Source: Dyella terrae
GTDB taxonomy: Bacteria > Pseudomonadota > Gammaproteobacteria > Xanthomonadales > Rhodanobacteraceae
Assembly: GCF_004322705.1 (NCBI RefSeq)
Contig: NZ_SIZZ01000004.1
Location: 217,123-281,122, forward strand
Length of the DNA stretch: 64,000 nt
Reading direction: 5' to 3'
In this document: in pieces, positions 36,457 to 45,533 of the stretch
Numbering within the stretch: the stretch's first letter is position 1
Layout: each line of letters begins with the position of its first letter
Translations under genes and position numbers: made by a program
The notes under the pieces: generated by a model
Database searches by the model: none
Told to the model about the DNA's origin: nothing
Seen by the model: the letters and a program-made list of their open reading frames with translations, nothing else

Positions 36457-36494
36457 GGCCTAACTCCGTCAGCAAGCAGGGGAAACGCGGGGGA

Positions 36495-37832
36495 TCACAG
36501 CGGGGTCTTCTTTACCGGCACAGTGAGCTCGCCACGGCGGCGCTGCTCGCTGAAGAACGGATAGAAGACCGAGATGAAGAGCATGAACAGGAAGGCGTAG
36601 GTGACCAGGTCGCCAGAGGTGCCGAAGATGGCCCACAGGCAGTACACGACGGTGATGCTGGTCAGCACCCAGTAGAAACCGGTGTGCGTGGTGGTGTGGC
36701 TGCCTTCGACGGCGAAGTAGCAGGCCACGCAGGAGTAGATGTACGGCAACAGGGTCAGCACCACGGCGGCCTGCGTGATGACTTCGAACTGCGAGGAGGC
36801 CGTCGGCGAGGCGGCCGTCACCAGCACGATCAGGGTCATCAGCACGCCGACGATCAGCAGGCCCTGAACCGGCGTGTCGTCCTTGTTGGCCTTGCTGAAG
36901 ATCTTCGGGAACAGGCCATCGTCGCCGGCCGCCTTGGCGCTCAATGCCGTCAGCAGGATCCAGCCACCCAGCGAACCGCCGGCACCCAGCGCCGCGCAAA
37001 GGCTCACCACCCAGCCGCCGACATTGCCAACGGCCACTTGTGCGGCCAGCGCAAACGGCGCGTCGGCCACCTGCAGCTGATCGTTGGGGATCATGCCCAT
37101 GATCACGGCGGAGCTGGAGATGTAGACCACGGCGGCCAGTGCCACGCCGGCGATAGTGGCGATGGCGACGTTCTTTTCCGGGTTCTTCACTACGGCCGCC
37201 GACACGGAAGCCGACTCGACACCGATAAAGGCCCACAAGGTCAGCGACGCGGCGCTGGAAATCGCCTGGAAGTCACCCTTGCCCGACACGTTGTGTGCGC
37301 CGGCAAAGATGTCCGACTTGAAGAAGAACCAGCCGAAGATGGCAATGCCGAAGAGCGGCACCAGCGCGAACGACGTCGTGATCGACTGGATTCTCGTCAC
37401 CACCGTGGCGCCAAGAATGTTGGCGAAGGTGAACAGCCAGATCAGCGCGATCACCACGACCGAGCGGATCATCGGTTCCTTCAACGCCGGTATGAAGTAA
37501 CTGAAGTAGCCCACCGCGGCGACGGGCAGAGCCACGTTGCCGATCCAGTTGGCGAACCAGTAGATGGTGTTGGTCTGGAAACCCATGTAAGGGCCGAACG
37601 CATCGCGCGCGTACGCATAGGGACCACCCGCCTTGGGCGCCAGTCGCCCGAGCTTGGCGAACACGAAGGCCAGCAGCAGCGAGCCGATGGTGGTCACCAC
37701 CCAGCCCCACATCGACACGGTGCCGATCTTGGCCAGGCTGCCCGGCAGCAAAAACACGCCGGACCCCATCATGTTGCCGGCCACCAGGAAGGTGGCGGCG
37801 ACAACACCAATCTTTTTGCTTTCGTCTGCCAT
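36495..37832 (-). CDS. Basic amino acid/diamine antiporter (AdiC/LdcB-like, APC family)
   Basis: This 445-residue inner-membrane transporter is exactly the length of E. coli AdiC, with 12 predicted helices. The unwound helix-1 loop GSGVFLLP starts at residue 23. Residues equivalent to AdiC Tyr93, Trp202, Glu208 and Trp293 are present in TIYWF, LWAFIGVESASV and GGSLGGWILL. It exchanges an external amino acid for the decarboxylation product. ATG 37832 starts the family-like MADESKKIGVV. It lies 38 bp upstream of the decarboxylase gene and downstream of a DcaP-like porin, in one apparent operon. Arg/agmatine or Lys/cadaverine are both possible. Confidence 0.9.
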   Translation of the reverse strand: MADESKKIGVVAATFLVAGNMMGSGVFLLPGSLAKIGTVSMWGWVVTTIGSLLLAFVFAKLGRLAPKAGGPYAYARDAFGPYMGFQTNTIYWFANWIGNVALPVAAVGYFSYFIPALKEPMIRSVVVIALIWLFTFANILGATVVTRIQSITTSFALVPLFGIAIFGWFFFKSDIFAGAHNVSGKGDFQAISSAASLTLWAFIGVESASVSAAVVKNPEKNVAIATIAGVALAAVVYISSSAVIMGMIPNDQLQVADAPFALAAQVAVGNVGGWVVSLCAALGAGGSLGGWILLTALSAKAAGDDGLFPKIFSKANKDDTPVQGLLIVGVLMTLIVLVTAASPTASSQFEVITQAAVVLTLLPYIYSCVACYFAVEGSHTTTHTGFYWVLTSITVVYCLWAIFGTSGDLVTYAFLFMLFISVFYPFFSEQRRRGELTVPVKKTPL

Positions 37833-37866
37833 GGTATGGCTCCCGGGTGGGTAAGGGATCGAACGG

Positions 37867-39345
37867 TCAGCGCACGAAGCTGTATTGCAGCGAGCCCTGG
37901 ATACGCATGTTGTTGCTGGCGGCACCGCTTTGCTGTTCCAGCCGGCCGTAAAGCACTTCGACGCCCATCGTGAGCGTGGCGAAGGGGCTCCAGATCAGGT
38001 TGAGCGCGCCGTAGCTGCTCTCGCGGAACGCCGTGCTGGCAAGCAGGTTGCTGCGCTGCGCCTGCGCGACGCCGTAAACCAGGTTGCTGCGCCAGTCCTT
38101 GTTCCAGTAATGCGTGTAGGCGGCGTAGGCACCCCAGGCGTCAAGCGCATGCAGCTGACCTTGCGCGTCGACCGCGGCGTCGAGGCCAGATGCACCCGTA
38201 TCGGAAATGAAGTGCGCGATGCCCTTGCCCCAGCTGCCGCTGAACATCACCAGGTCGTTGTTGCTGCCGCGATCGGTGACGTTGAATGTACCCGTGAGCG
38301 CGACACCGCCGCCAAAGGCGTGATCGTTGCGCGTGCCGTTGGTGTAGCCGAGCTGGCGCGCCACGACGCTACCTTGCACATGGCCCCAGTCGTGCTCCGT
38401 GCGTGCGGCGACGACCACGTCGGGCAACTGCTGCGTGCCGCGGACCGGGTCGTTTTCGTTGATGGTGCTCACTTCGGAATCGGGCTTTTCGACGGATACC
38501 GTGAGGCTGGATGACTTGCCCAGGTGGAAGGCCTGGTGGATGCTCGGCTGGAGCAGGAACAGCTGGCCGCCGGGGCCGGCAAAGTCCAGTGTGTCGGGCA
38601 GGGCATCGGCGTCCATGAAAGCCGAGTAGCCATAACCGCCGTACGTATTGCCCAGCTGGCCGAAGGCCTGGCGCAGGTGGAAGTTGTACTGGCCGTTGTC
38701 GCCGCCGAAGAAATCATTCTCCAGATAGAAACGCATGGTGCCGCCAATGTTCGATGGGCGTCGCACTTCGAAACTGAAGCGCGTCTGGCGCGCATGCATG
38801 TTGAAGTTGCCGGTCGTGTCCTCGTCGTGCGGCACCGGGATGCTGGCCGTCACGAACTGATCGGTGTTGCCCATCGCCTTGGTGTCGTACATCGCGTCGA
38901 GCTTGGCGTAGCCACCCAGGCGAATCATGGTGTCGGTGCCGGGGATCGGAATGAAGCCCTTCAGTTCCGGATCGGTCGGCGGCGCCTGGTTGTCCAGGCG
39001 CGATGCGCCGGCGGGGTTGTCCGACACGCTTTGACGCGCCGGCAGGGTGGGCGCGGGGACGCCGGTGACCTGCGCCGTTGCGGGTGCGCCTACGGGCACG
39101 TTGGTCGAAGGCACCTGCGCCACTTGTGTCGTGGGTTGTGTCGGCGTCGTCGTCGGTGTTTGTGTGACCGCCGGCGGCTGTTGCTGATTGGCTTTCAAGG
39201 CCTTCACCTCGGCCTGCAACTGCTTCACCGTTTCGCGCAGATCATCCACCTCGGCCTTCAGTTGCGCGTTGCTGTCCTGGGCAAAGACCGGACTCACGCA
39301 CGCGAGCAGAGCAACCGCGAGCAGGTTTCTTTTCCACGAAAACAC
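37867..39345 (-). CDS. DcaP-like trimeric outer-membrane porin
   Basis: The protein has 492 residues from GTG 39345, which follows GGAAGGAG with ideal spacing; upstream ATGs at 39375 and 39426 lack this. The signal peptide is SWKRNLLAVALLACVSPVFA. A short coiled coil (QLKAEVDDLRETVKQLQAEV) and a Pro/Thr/Gln-rich linker follow, then a 16-strand-type barrel starting at MIRLGGYAKLDAMYDTK and ending in LQYSFVR. This layout matches DcaP porins, which admit small carboxylates and peptides. As first gene of the operon with the antiporter and decarboxylase, it probably admits the amino-acid substrate. Confidence 0.85.
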   Translation of the reverse strand: MFSWKRNLLAVALLACVSPVFAQDSNAQLKAEVDDLRETVKQLQAEVKALKANQQQPPAVTQTPTTTPTQPTTQVAQVPSTNVPVGAPATAQVTGVPAPTLPARQSVSDNPAGASRLDNQAPPTDPELKGFIPIPGTDTMIRLGGYAKLDAMYDTKAMGNTDQFVTASIPVPHDEDTTGNFNMHARQTRFSFEVRRPSNIGGTMRFYLENDFFGGDNGQYNFHLRQAFGQLGNTYGGYGYSAFMDADALPDTLDFAGPGGQLFLLQPSIHQAFHLGKSSSLTVSVEKPDSEVSTINENDPVRGTQQLPDVVVAARTEHDWGHVQGSVVARQLGYTNGTRNDHAFGGGVALTGTFNVTDRGSNNDLVMFSGSWGKGIAHFISDTGASGLDAAVDAQGQLHALDAWGAYAAYTHYWNKDWRSNLVYGVAQAQRSNLLASTAFRESSYGALNLIWSPFATLTMGVEVLYGRLEQQSGAASNNMRIQGSLQYSFVR

Positions 39346-39623
39346 GAAGCGCTCCTTCCCCTGGTGGCCCGGCATCGCGCGACGATGCGTGGCAAGCCTG
39401 ATGGCAGATTCGTTGCGATCGCTCATGGCGGCATCCGTGTCGTGTCATGCGCCGTCTGAGCAACAACTAGGAAGCGTCAGTCCAGCAACTAAGTCCTTGT
39501 CCACATCGTGTCGACAAAGATGTGAAAAAGACGTCGTGCGGGAGCAGGTAAAAAGTCGGTATTTCTACTTAATTCGCTGCGTCAATTTGTACGCCATGGC
39601 ACCGATATGCGGCGCGCTGCGAT
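39346..39623. promoter_or_regulatory. Promoter region of the porin/antiporter/decarboxylase operon
   Basis: This 278-bp gap has no credible gene and is more AT-rich than its surroundings, especially 39535-39600. It holds the dyad TTGTC (39495 region) to GACAA, partly overlapping CACAT to ATGTG, which could be a regulator site for the minus-strand operon. Exact promoter boxes are not clear. Confidence 0.3.
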
Positions 39624-40574
39624 TTATGTCAGCGAGATGGCAAGCAGGCGCCGCGACAATTTGCCCAGCGCGGCGCGCAAACGTTTTGGCGAAAGCACGC
39701 GGAATTCGAACGGCATGCGTGCGAGTTGGCGTGCGAACCAATCGAGGTCGTCCAGTTGCGCGCGCAACAGGACGCCTTCTTCCACCGGCTCGAACAGGCC
39801 CATGCCGCCGCCCAGTCGCTCGATCGCGTAGAGCAGGTCGGTATGCAAGATCACTTCGGCGGTATACGCGCGCGGCAGCGTGGCGATGCTGAAGGTGAGG
39901 TGGGCCACGGCGTCGAAGTTCTGGGGTCGTTTGAAACGCTGCTCCAGCATGCGCACCTCCTGCATGCGGTCCAGGCGGAAAGAGCGCAGCCCACCGCGCA
40001 GATGGCAGTGGCCGACCACGTACCAGAGACCTTCGCGCAAGGCGAGGCCGTAAGGATCGAGTTCGCGTTCGCTGGCCGCGCCATGGGCGGCCTGGTACCC
40101 CATGTGCACGCGGCGGTATTGCTGGGCGGCGCTGCTGAGCGTGAAGAGGGTTTCGCTGGCGCCGGCCGCGCTGGCCCGCGAAAGATCCAGCAACACCACT
40201 TCCGAGACGGCGCGAACGCGACTTTGCAGGGTCGCCGGCATCACGCGTTCAAGCTTGGCCTGCGCGCTGGCCACGGCGGTGGAGGCTTCGGACAGCCCCA
40301 GGTTGCGCGCCGCCAGCAAGCCCAATGACAAGGCCAGGGCCTCGTCCTCGTTGAACATCATCGGAGGTAGTTTGAAGCCCGGCACCAGCAGGTAGGCACC
40401 ATGGCGTCCGCGCTCGGCGGTGATCGGAATGCCGATCTCCTCGAGCATCGCGATGTAGCGCCGCACCGTGCGCACGTCAACCTCCAGGCGCCGCGCGATT
40501 TCCGCGCCGCTGATGCGTCGGTGCGTCTGCAGCAGCTCGAGGACGGCAAGGGCGCGGGTAGTGGGGTGATACAT
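39624..40574 (-). CDS. YafY-type WYL-domain transcriptional regulator
   Basis: The protein has 316 residues from ATG 40574. The N-terminal HTH_11 domain (about 1-60) contains ISGAEIARRLEVDVRTVRRYIAMLEE-type sequence. The WYL ligand-binding domain (about 135-205) has LDPYGLALREGLWYVVGHC, and a WCX extension covers the C-terminal third. Such regulators sense nucleic acids or small ligands and usually repress a neighbouring gene. It is divergent from the LysE exporter, its likely target. Confidence 0.9.
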   Translation of the reverse strand: MYHPTTRALAVLELLQTHRRISGAEIARRLEVDVRTVRRYIAMLEEIGIPITAERGRHGAYLLVPGFKLPPMMFNEDEALALSLGLLAARNLGLSEASTAVASAQAKLERVMPATLQSRVRAVSEVVLLDLSRASAAGASETLFTLSSAAQQYRRVHMGYQAAHGAASERELDPYGLALREGLWYVVGHCHLRGGLRSFRLDRMQEVRMLEQRFKRPQNFDAVAHLTFSIATLPRAYTAEVILHTDLLYAIERLGGGMGLFEPVEEGVLLRAQLDDLDWFARQLARMPFEFRVLSPKRLRAALGKLSRRLLAISLT

Positions 40575-40664
40575 GGCGTGGAGCATAGCCAGGAAACAGG
40601 GCGGATAGTGTCCTGATTAAGCGATAGCTTGTTCGCCAGGACTTTCAACCCGTGGAGCTTCCCG

Positions 40665-41303
40665 ATGCTTCCCCCGATGGAACTGGCGATTTATGCACTA
40701 CTGGTGCTGGGCGTGATCGTGCTGCCCGGCCTCGACATGGCTTATGTGCTGGGCAGTTCGGTGGTCGGAGGCCGGCGCAACGGCATGGCCGCCGTGGCTG
40801 GCGTGATGGCCGGCGGCGCGGTCCACGTGGTGATGACCACGCTGGGGCTGGGCGTGTTGATCAAGGTGGTGCCGGGCCTCTACACAGCGGTGCTGTGGCT
40901 GGGCGCCGCTTACGTGGCCTGGATCGGCTACCAGATGCTGCGCGCCCAGTCGCTGCTGCTGCCCGACGCCGACGTACGCATCAGCCAGGGCTGGCTGACG
41001 TTCAAGCGCGGCGCGATGTCTTGCCTGCTCAATCCCAAGGCCTACCTGTTCATGCTGGCCGTGTTTCCGCAGTTCATGCATCCCGAGCGCGGGCCGATCT
41101 GGCTGCAGGCCGTGGAGATGGGCCTGGTGATTGTCTTGTGCCAGCTGCTGGTCTACGGCGCCCTGGCGGGAGCGGCGGGCGGAGCACAGGCCTGGCTGGC
41201 GAGCCGGCCCCACTGGGGGCGTCAGGTGGCCCGCGGCGTCGGCCTGCTGCTGGTCGGCATGGCGTTGGTCACCGCGTCCGAAGGCTTCGCCAAAATCAGT
41301 TGA
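40665..41303 (+). CDS. LysE-family amino acid exporter
   Basis: This 212-residue inner-membrane protein has about six hydrophobic helices. It carries the LysE/RhtB signatures VLPGLDMAYVLGSSVVGGRRNG near the N-terminus (read as PGxxxxxV...GxRxG) and GAMSCLLNPKAYLFMLAVFP in the middle. It exports amino acids or related metabolites; substrate unknown. ATG 40665 has GGAG seven bases upstream; ATG 40677 is an alternative. It converges on the DUF3224 gene, with an 8-bp overlap of the two 3' ends. Confidence 0.9.
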   Translation: MLPPMELAIYALLVLGVIVLPGLDMAYVLGSSVVGGRRNGMAAVAGVMAGGAVHVVMTTLGLGVLIKVVPGLYTAVLWLGAAYVAWIGYQMLRAQSLLLPDADVRISQGWLTFKRGAMSCLLNPKAYLFMLAVFPQFMHPERGPIWLQAVEMGLVIVLCQLLVYGALAGAAGGAQAWLASRPHWGRQVARGVGLLLVGMALVTASEGFAKIS

Positions 41304-41796
41304 TGGCGTAATCGAAGGTGTAGCTGTGTGCGCCCTTGTCATCGATATGGATGGCAAGGGTGCCGCTCAGTCCGGCGAGCTCATCTGTGCCCGAATCCGG
41401 CACCACCGTCACCGATAGCTGTGGCGCGCCCCGCGTCATGGTGGCGTAGTGCATCAGCATGAAACTGCCGCGCCTGCCGGCCAGCGTGCCGGTGAAGCGA
41501 TCCAGCGCGACATAGGCGCCCGAGCCCTTCGTCGCGGTCATCACGGAAAGCATCTCCCCTTCGCAACTGCCATCCAGCTCGCCATGGAACACCTTGTGGA
41601 TGCCCATGCGCCCGAACTCCGGGCCGCCTTCCGGGCCGGCGTGAGGGGTAAGGGTGACGTCGAAATCGCCGCGGGCCTGCAACATGGTGGTCTCCTTTGC
41701 CGGGAAGGATGGTGAGTGGGTATCGTTCGCCAGCGCCAGTGGCGCGAGGCTCATGGACAGGCTCATTGCCAGGACGGTGCGGAAGGCAAGGCGCAT
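41296..41796 (-). CDS. Secreted DUF3224 protein
   Basis: The protein has 166 residues. A signal peptide covers 1 to about 23 (MRLAFRTVLAMSLSMSLAPLALA). A DUF3224-type beta domain follows, marked by ARGDFDVTLTP, RMGIHKVFHGELDGSCEGEML and the closing GTLAIHIDDKGAHSYTFDY. The family is usually cytoplasmic; here a leader directs it to the periplasm. GGAG lies eight bases before ATG 41796. It is divergent from an AraC regulator that may control it. Biochemical function is unknown. Confidence 0.82.
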   Translation of the reverse strand: MRLAFRTVLAMSLSMSLAPLALANDTHSPSFPAKETTMLQARGDFDVTLTPHAGPEGGPEFGRMGIHKVFHGELDGSCEGEMLSVMTATKGSGAYVALDRFTGTLAGRRGSFMLMHYATMTRGAPQLSVTVVPDSGTDELAGLSGTLAIHIDDKGAHSYTFDYAIN

Positions 41797-41888
41797 GATG
41801 GCTGCTCCATGAGGTGTCGGGCGTATTGAAACGCCCCGCGACGCACAGGGATTGGAAATATGCGACAGCGTCTTCGGGATTCCCTGCC

Positions 41889-42689
41889 ATGACCGACGCC
41901 GGCAAGGCGCGCGGCGTGCTTCGCACGGACCTGGGCGAGGGCAGTTTCGTGCACGAGCGGCATCTGCCGCCGGAGCACCTGCGCCCGCTGATCGAGCACT
42001 TCTGGTACGTGGCCTGGGACCTGCGCGACCTGCCGCCCCAACAGCAAGCCACCTTGCCGCACCCCAACGTGCATTTGGTCGTCGAGCCACCGCAGGCACG
42101 TATCTATGGCGTGCACAGCGGCCGCTTCGAGTGCGAGCTGAGTGGGCAGGGGCGCACCTTCGGCATCAAGTTCAAGCCCGCAGGCTTTCATCCGTTCTAC
42201 GGCAAGGCCTTGTCGACCCTGGCCGATCAATCGATCGCGCTGGCCGACGTCTTCGGTGCCGACGGCGAAGCCTACGAGCGCGACGTACTCGCCGCACCCG
42301 GCCTGACGCAGATGGAATCGCTCGCCACCACACTGCTGGAAACCCACTGGCCATCACCCGACGCCACCGTGGACCGCGTCAACACCCTCATCGCCAGCAT
42401 CATCGACGACCGCAGCATCACCACCGTCGAGCATGTATGCGAACGCACCGGCATGACTGCGCGTGGCCTGCAGCGACTCTTCCGCGAGTACATCGGCGTG
42501 GGCCCAAAGTGGGTCATCAACCGCTACCGGCTGCATGAGGCGCTGGCGCAGCTGCAGGAGGGGCGCGAGGTGTCGTGGGCGGCGCTCGCGCAGGAGCTGG
42601 GGTACTTCGACCAGGCGCACTTCATCCGGGATTTCAGGAAGCTCGTTGGCGTTGCGCCAGGTGCTTATGTGAAAGGGTTGAAGGCGTAA
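41889..42689 (+). CDS. AraC-family regulator with DUF6597-like N-terminal domain
   Basis: The protein has 266 residues from ATG 41889; a GTG at 41814 would add 25 residues. The N-terminal sensor-like domain (about 15-130) begins with ERHLPPEHLRPLIEHFWYVAW and contains PHPNVHLVVEPP. The C-terminal AraC DNA-binding domain (about 165-262) contains HVCERTGMTARGLQRLFREY and LAQELGYFDQAHFIRDFR. It is divergent from the secreted DUF3224 gene and is followed by a long repeat block. Confidence 0.87.
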   Translation: MTDAGKARGVLRTDLGEGSFVHERHLPPEHLRPLIEHFWYVAWDLRDLPPQQQATLPHPNVHLVVEPPQARIYGVHSGRFECELSGQGRTFGIKFKPAGFHPFYGKALSTLADQSIALADVFGADGEAYERDVLAAPGLTQMESLATTLLETHWPSPDATVDRVNTLIASIIDDRSITTVEHVCERTGMTARGLQRLFREYIGVGPKWVINRYRLHEALAQLQEGREVSWAALAQELGYFDQAHFIRDFRKLVGVAPGAYVKGLKA

Positions 42690-42703
42690 GACCCCCATAC
42701 GCC

Positions 42704-43475
42704 GTCATTCCGGCGAAGGCCGGAATCCAGTGAAATACTGGTGCGCAGCACGCCGATTAAATGGAGTGCTTCGCACGACGCATCCCACTGGATGCCGGCT
42801 TTCGCCGGCATGACGACGTGGGAGTGTGGGGCGATAACTGGGTGCGGTCGCCACTGGGTGCCTGCCTGCGCAGGCATGACGGTGTTTTTTTGGGGTGTGC
42901 GGTAAAAACTGTGCGTGGTCGCCCGTGGATGCCGGCTTTCGCCGGCATGACGACGTGGGAGTGTTGGGCGATAACCGGGTGCGGTCGCCACTGGGTGCCT
43001 GCCTGCGCAGGCATGACGGTGTTTTTTTGGGGTGTGCGGTAAAAACTGTGCGTGGTCGCCCGTGGATGCCGGCTTTCGCCGGCATGACGACGTGGGAGGG
43101 TGGGGCCATAACCATATGTGGTCGCCACTGGGTGCCTGCCTGCGCCAGCATGACGGTGTTTTTTGGGTGCGAGGTGCAAACCGTGCGCAGTCGCCCATGG
43201 ATTATTCGCTGCGCTCACCCCTTCGAGGCCGACGTTCGGTCGTTCCCCACTCCGCTTTCGGCGGTGGGGCGGATAGCAATCAGTCGGACGTTAGTTGGCC
43301 TCACCGGTGATGACTTGAGCCTGCGAGTCCCGTGAGACACGTATCTAACGTAAGCGCGCACCCCGCTCTCAGGCCATTTTCTTTGGGTTACTTTTATTTT
43401 GGGCCAGCAAAAGAAAAGTGACTCGGCCGACGGCAGTCGGACGAAACGCCCCCGCGGCGTAAGCGGCAAGGTCGC
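42704..43475. repeat. Long composite intergenic repeat, copy 1
   Basis: This block shares long stretches with 62729-63180. Shared parts are the opening palindrome, the unique segment CACGCCGATTAAATGGAGTG, one 137-bp unit, the segment AGTCGGACGTTAGTTGGCC, and the closing TTTTCTTTGGGTTACTTTTA. Copy 1 has extra 137-bp units. A hairpin ACTTTTATTTTG...CAAAAGAAAAGT (about 43390-43420) is intact here and partly deleted in copy 2. No gene is seen in this gap of over 700 bp. Confidence 0.85.
42791..43200. repeat. 137-bp tandem repeat, three units
   Basis: Units start with GATGCCGGCTTTCGCCGGCA at 42791, 42928 and 43065, exactly 137 bp apart. Units 1 and 2 are nearly identical; the third has diverged. 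Each unit carries two different palindromes, GCCGGC-TTTC-GCCGGC and TGCCTGC-CTGC-GCAGGCA. One similar unit occurs alone at 62815-62940. Confidence 0.9.
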
Positions 43476-43670
43476 GTCACCCCACCCCTCAACACGACAA
43501 CGCCAACAGCCTCTCCAAGGCCGCATCACCCCACCCCTCAACACGACAACGCCAACAGCCTCTCCAAGGCCGCATCACCCCACCCCTCAACACGACAACG
43601 CCAACAGCCTCTCCAAGGTCGCGTCACCCCACCCCTCAACACGACAACACCAACAACCTCTCCAAAGTCC
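43471..43670. repeat. 49-bp tandem repeat, four units, derived from a lysR 3' end
   Basis: The motif CCCACCCCTCAACACGACAA recurs at 43481, 43530, 43579 and 43628, a constant period of 49 bp. The last unit contains the stop codon and last codons of the LysR gene (stop at 43636). The other three are therefore extra copies of that gene's tail lying downstream of it. Confidence 0.9.
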
Positions 43671-44550
43671 CAGCACCCCTCATCCTCTCCCTCCACCACC
43701 TCAACCCCTCCCCATCCTCCCCCGTCCTCCAAGCCAAATAAAACGTCTCATCCGGTTTAGGCTCCTCCACGCCTTTGACAATCAACTCCCCCGCAGCAAC
43801 AGCCCCCCGCACATAAGGCTCCGGCAAAAACCCACACCCCAACCCCGCCCGCTGAAACTCAAACTTGCTACGAATATCCGGCACCGTAATCACATGCTGC
43901 CCCGACTGCAGCCCCACCGTCCGCGTCGGCAACTTGCGCGCCGAATCCGCCACCACCACCACCCGATGCGGCTGCAAATCCAACTTGCTCAACGGATGCC
44001 CGACCGCGGCCAGCGGATGCTCCGGCGCCACCACAAACACAAACGACAACTCCCCCATCGCCTCCGTCTGATAACCGCCGCCTGACGGCCCGTCACCGGC
44101 CGCGCCAATCAACAGATCCGTGCGACGGTCCAGCAGCGATTCCCAGGTCCCGGTCAGCGCACCCTGATCCAGTCGCAAGCGCGTCTGATCAGCCTCGGCA
44201 AGAAACGCCCGGATGTCTTCCTGCAATGCAATCGGCGCGAACAACGAATCCATGCCGATCGAAAGCTCGGTCTCCCAACCCGACGCCACGCGTCGCACGC
44301 GCGCCTCCAGATCCTCAGCCGCCCGCAACAGGTAACGCCCTTCCTTCAGCAGTTCCGCCCCGGGTTCGGTCAGCGCCACCCTTGGCCCCGACCTCTCGAA
44401 CAGCTGCACCCCCAGCTGTTCCTCCAGCTGCCCCACCGAATACGAGATGGTGGAGGGCACTTTATGCAGCTCCTTGGCGGCGCCCGCGAACGAGCCGCGG
44501 CGGTCGATGGCGTCCAGGATCTGCAGGGCTTCCAGGCTGAGTCGGAGCAT
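43636..44550 (-). CDS. LysR-family transcriptional regulator
   Basis: The protein has 304 residues from ATG 44550 (MLRLSLEALQ). The N-terminal HTH (1-60) contains SFAGAAKELHKVPSTISYSV and LEEQLGVQLFERSGPRVAL. The effector domain covers about 90-295. The frame is open upstream to 44646, but those residues are not LysR-like. It is divergent from the pirin gene, which it probably controls. Its C-terminus (ERLLVLSC) lies within a 49-bp tandem repeat, so the natural tail may have been altered by the duplication. Confidence 0.9.
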   Translation of the reverse strand: MLRLSLEALQILDAIDRRGSFAGAAKELHKVPSTISYSVGQLEEQLGVQLFERSGPRVALTEPGAELLKEGRYLLRAAEDLEARVRRVASGWETELSIGMDSLFAPIALQEDIRAFLAEADQTRLRLDQGALTGTWESLLDRRTDLLIGAAGDGPSGGGYQTEAMGELSFVFVVAPEHPLAAVGHPLSKLDLQPHRVVVVADSARKLPTRTVGLQSGQHVITVPDIRSKFEFQRAGLGCGFLPEPYVRGAVAAGELIVKGVEEPKPDETFYLAWRTGEDGEGLRWWRERMRGAGTLERLLVLSC

Positions 44551-44563
44551 TCGAAAAATTCGA
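44551..44563. promoter_or_regulatory. Candidate LysR operator adjacent to the lysR start
   Basis: TCGAA-AAA-TTCGA is a perfect five-base inverted repeat directly upstream of the LysR start codon in the LysR-pirin divergent region. Position suggests autoregulation; it is not experimentally supported. Confidence 0.35.
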
Positions 44564-44687
44564 TGATAGATGGGTAAAACGCTCGCTTTGTGCGGCGTCA
44601 TGGCCGGCTCATACTCTGTCCATCCGAGGGAAATGGCAAGGTTCAACGGCCATCGAACTCATTGAACATGACAGCAGGAGGTTCCCC

Positions 44688-45389
44688 ATGATCCAGGTCC
44701 GTACCAGCGCCGAGCGCGGTCTTGCCGAACACGGCTGGCTGTCGTCGCGCCACACCTTTTCGTTCGCCGAGTACTTCGACCCCAGGCACATGGGCTTCGG
44801 TCCGCTGCGCGTGATCAACGAAGACCAGGTGCAGGGCGGCCAGGGCTTCGGAACGCACGGCCACCAGAACATGGAGATCATTTCCTACGTGCTGGGCGGC
44901 GCCCTGGAGCACAAGGACAGCATGGGCACGGGCTCGGTGCTGCACTACGGCGACGTCCAGCGCATGAGCGCCGGCACCGGCGTGCGCCACAGCGAGTTCA
45001 ACCATGATCCGAACGACCCGGTGCACTTCCTGCAGATCTGGATCATGCCCGAGCGCAACGGCGTGAAGCCCAGCTACGAAGAGAAGCATTTCGACGAAGC
45101 CTCCAAGCGCGGTCAGCTGCGCCTGATCGTTTCGCCGGACGGCCGCGATGGCTCGCTGCGCATGAACCAGGACGCCTTGCTCTACGCGAGCATCCTCGAT
45201 GGCAGCGATCGTGTGACCCGCGCGCTGGCCGAAGGCCGCCTGGGCTATGTGCACGTGGCACGCGGCAGTCTCACCGCCAATGGCGTGGTGCTGAAGGCCG
45301 GTGACGCGCTCAAGCTCGATGGCGAGTCGGAGATCGTGCTCGACGCGGCGCAGGATGCCGAAGTGCTGGTGTTCGACCTGCCGCGTTAA
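44688..45389 (+). CDS. Pirin-family bicupin protein (YhhW-like)
   Basis: This cytoplasmic 233-residue protein has two cupin domains. The metal ligands His57, His59, His101 and Glu103 (in GTHGHQNMEI and GVRHSEFN) coincide in number with those reported for E. coli YhhW, a quercetin 2,3-dioxygenase-type pirin. It may oxidise aromatic compounds or act as a redox sensor. AGGAGG lies six bases before ATG 44688. It is divergent from a LysR regulator, and dps follows after 144 bp, which hints at a stress-linked role. Confidence 0.93.
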   Translation: MIQVRTSAERGLAEHGWLSSRHTFSFAEYFDPRHMGFGPLRVINEDQVQGGQGFGTHGHQNMEIISYVLGGALEHKDSMGTGSVLHYGDVQRMSAGTGVRHSEFNHDPNDPVHFLQIWIMPERNGVKPSYEEKHFDEASKRGQLRLIVSPDGRDGSLRMNQDALLYASILDGSDRVTRALAEGRLGYVHVARGSLTANGVVLKAGDALKLDGESEIVLDAAQDAEVLVFDLPR

Positions 45390-45533
45390 TGCAGAAGGGA
45401 CGACGGGCTGCCCCGTCGTCCTCCGCGGCGTTGTGCCGCGCGTGCTCGCGATCGCTCTTGATCCGCCGATGACATGGGCGGTGCCACCCTCGCAGTTCCC
45501 CACCCGCATGCATTGCCAACCAGGGAGCTCATC

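Noticed and set aside
42791..43200. Possible CRISPR array
   Set aside because: The whole 137-bp unit including the stretches between palindromes is repeated, so there are no unique spacers.
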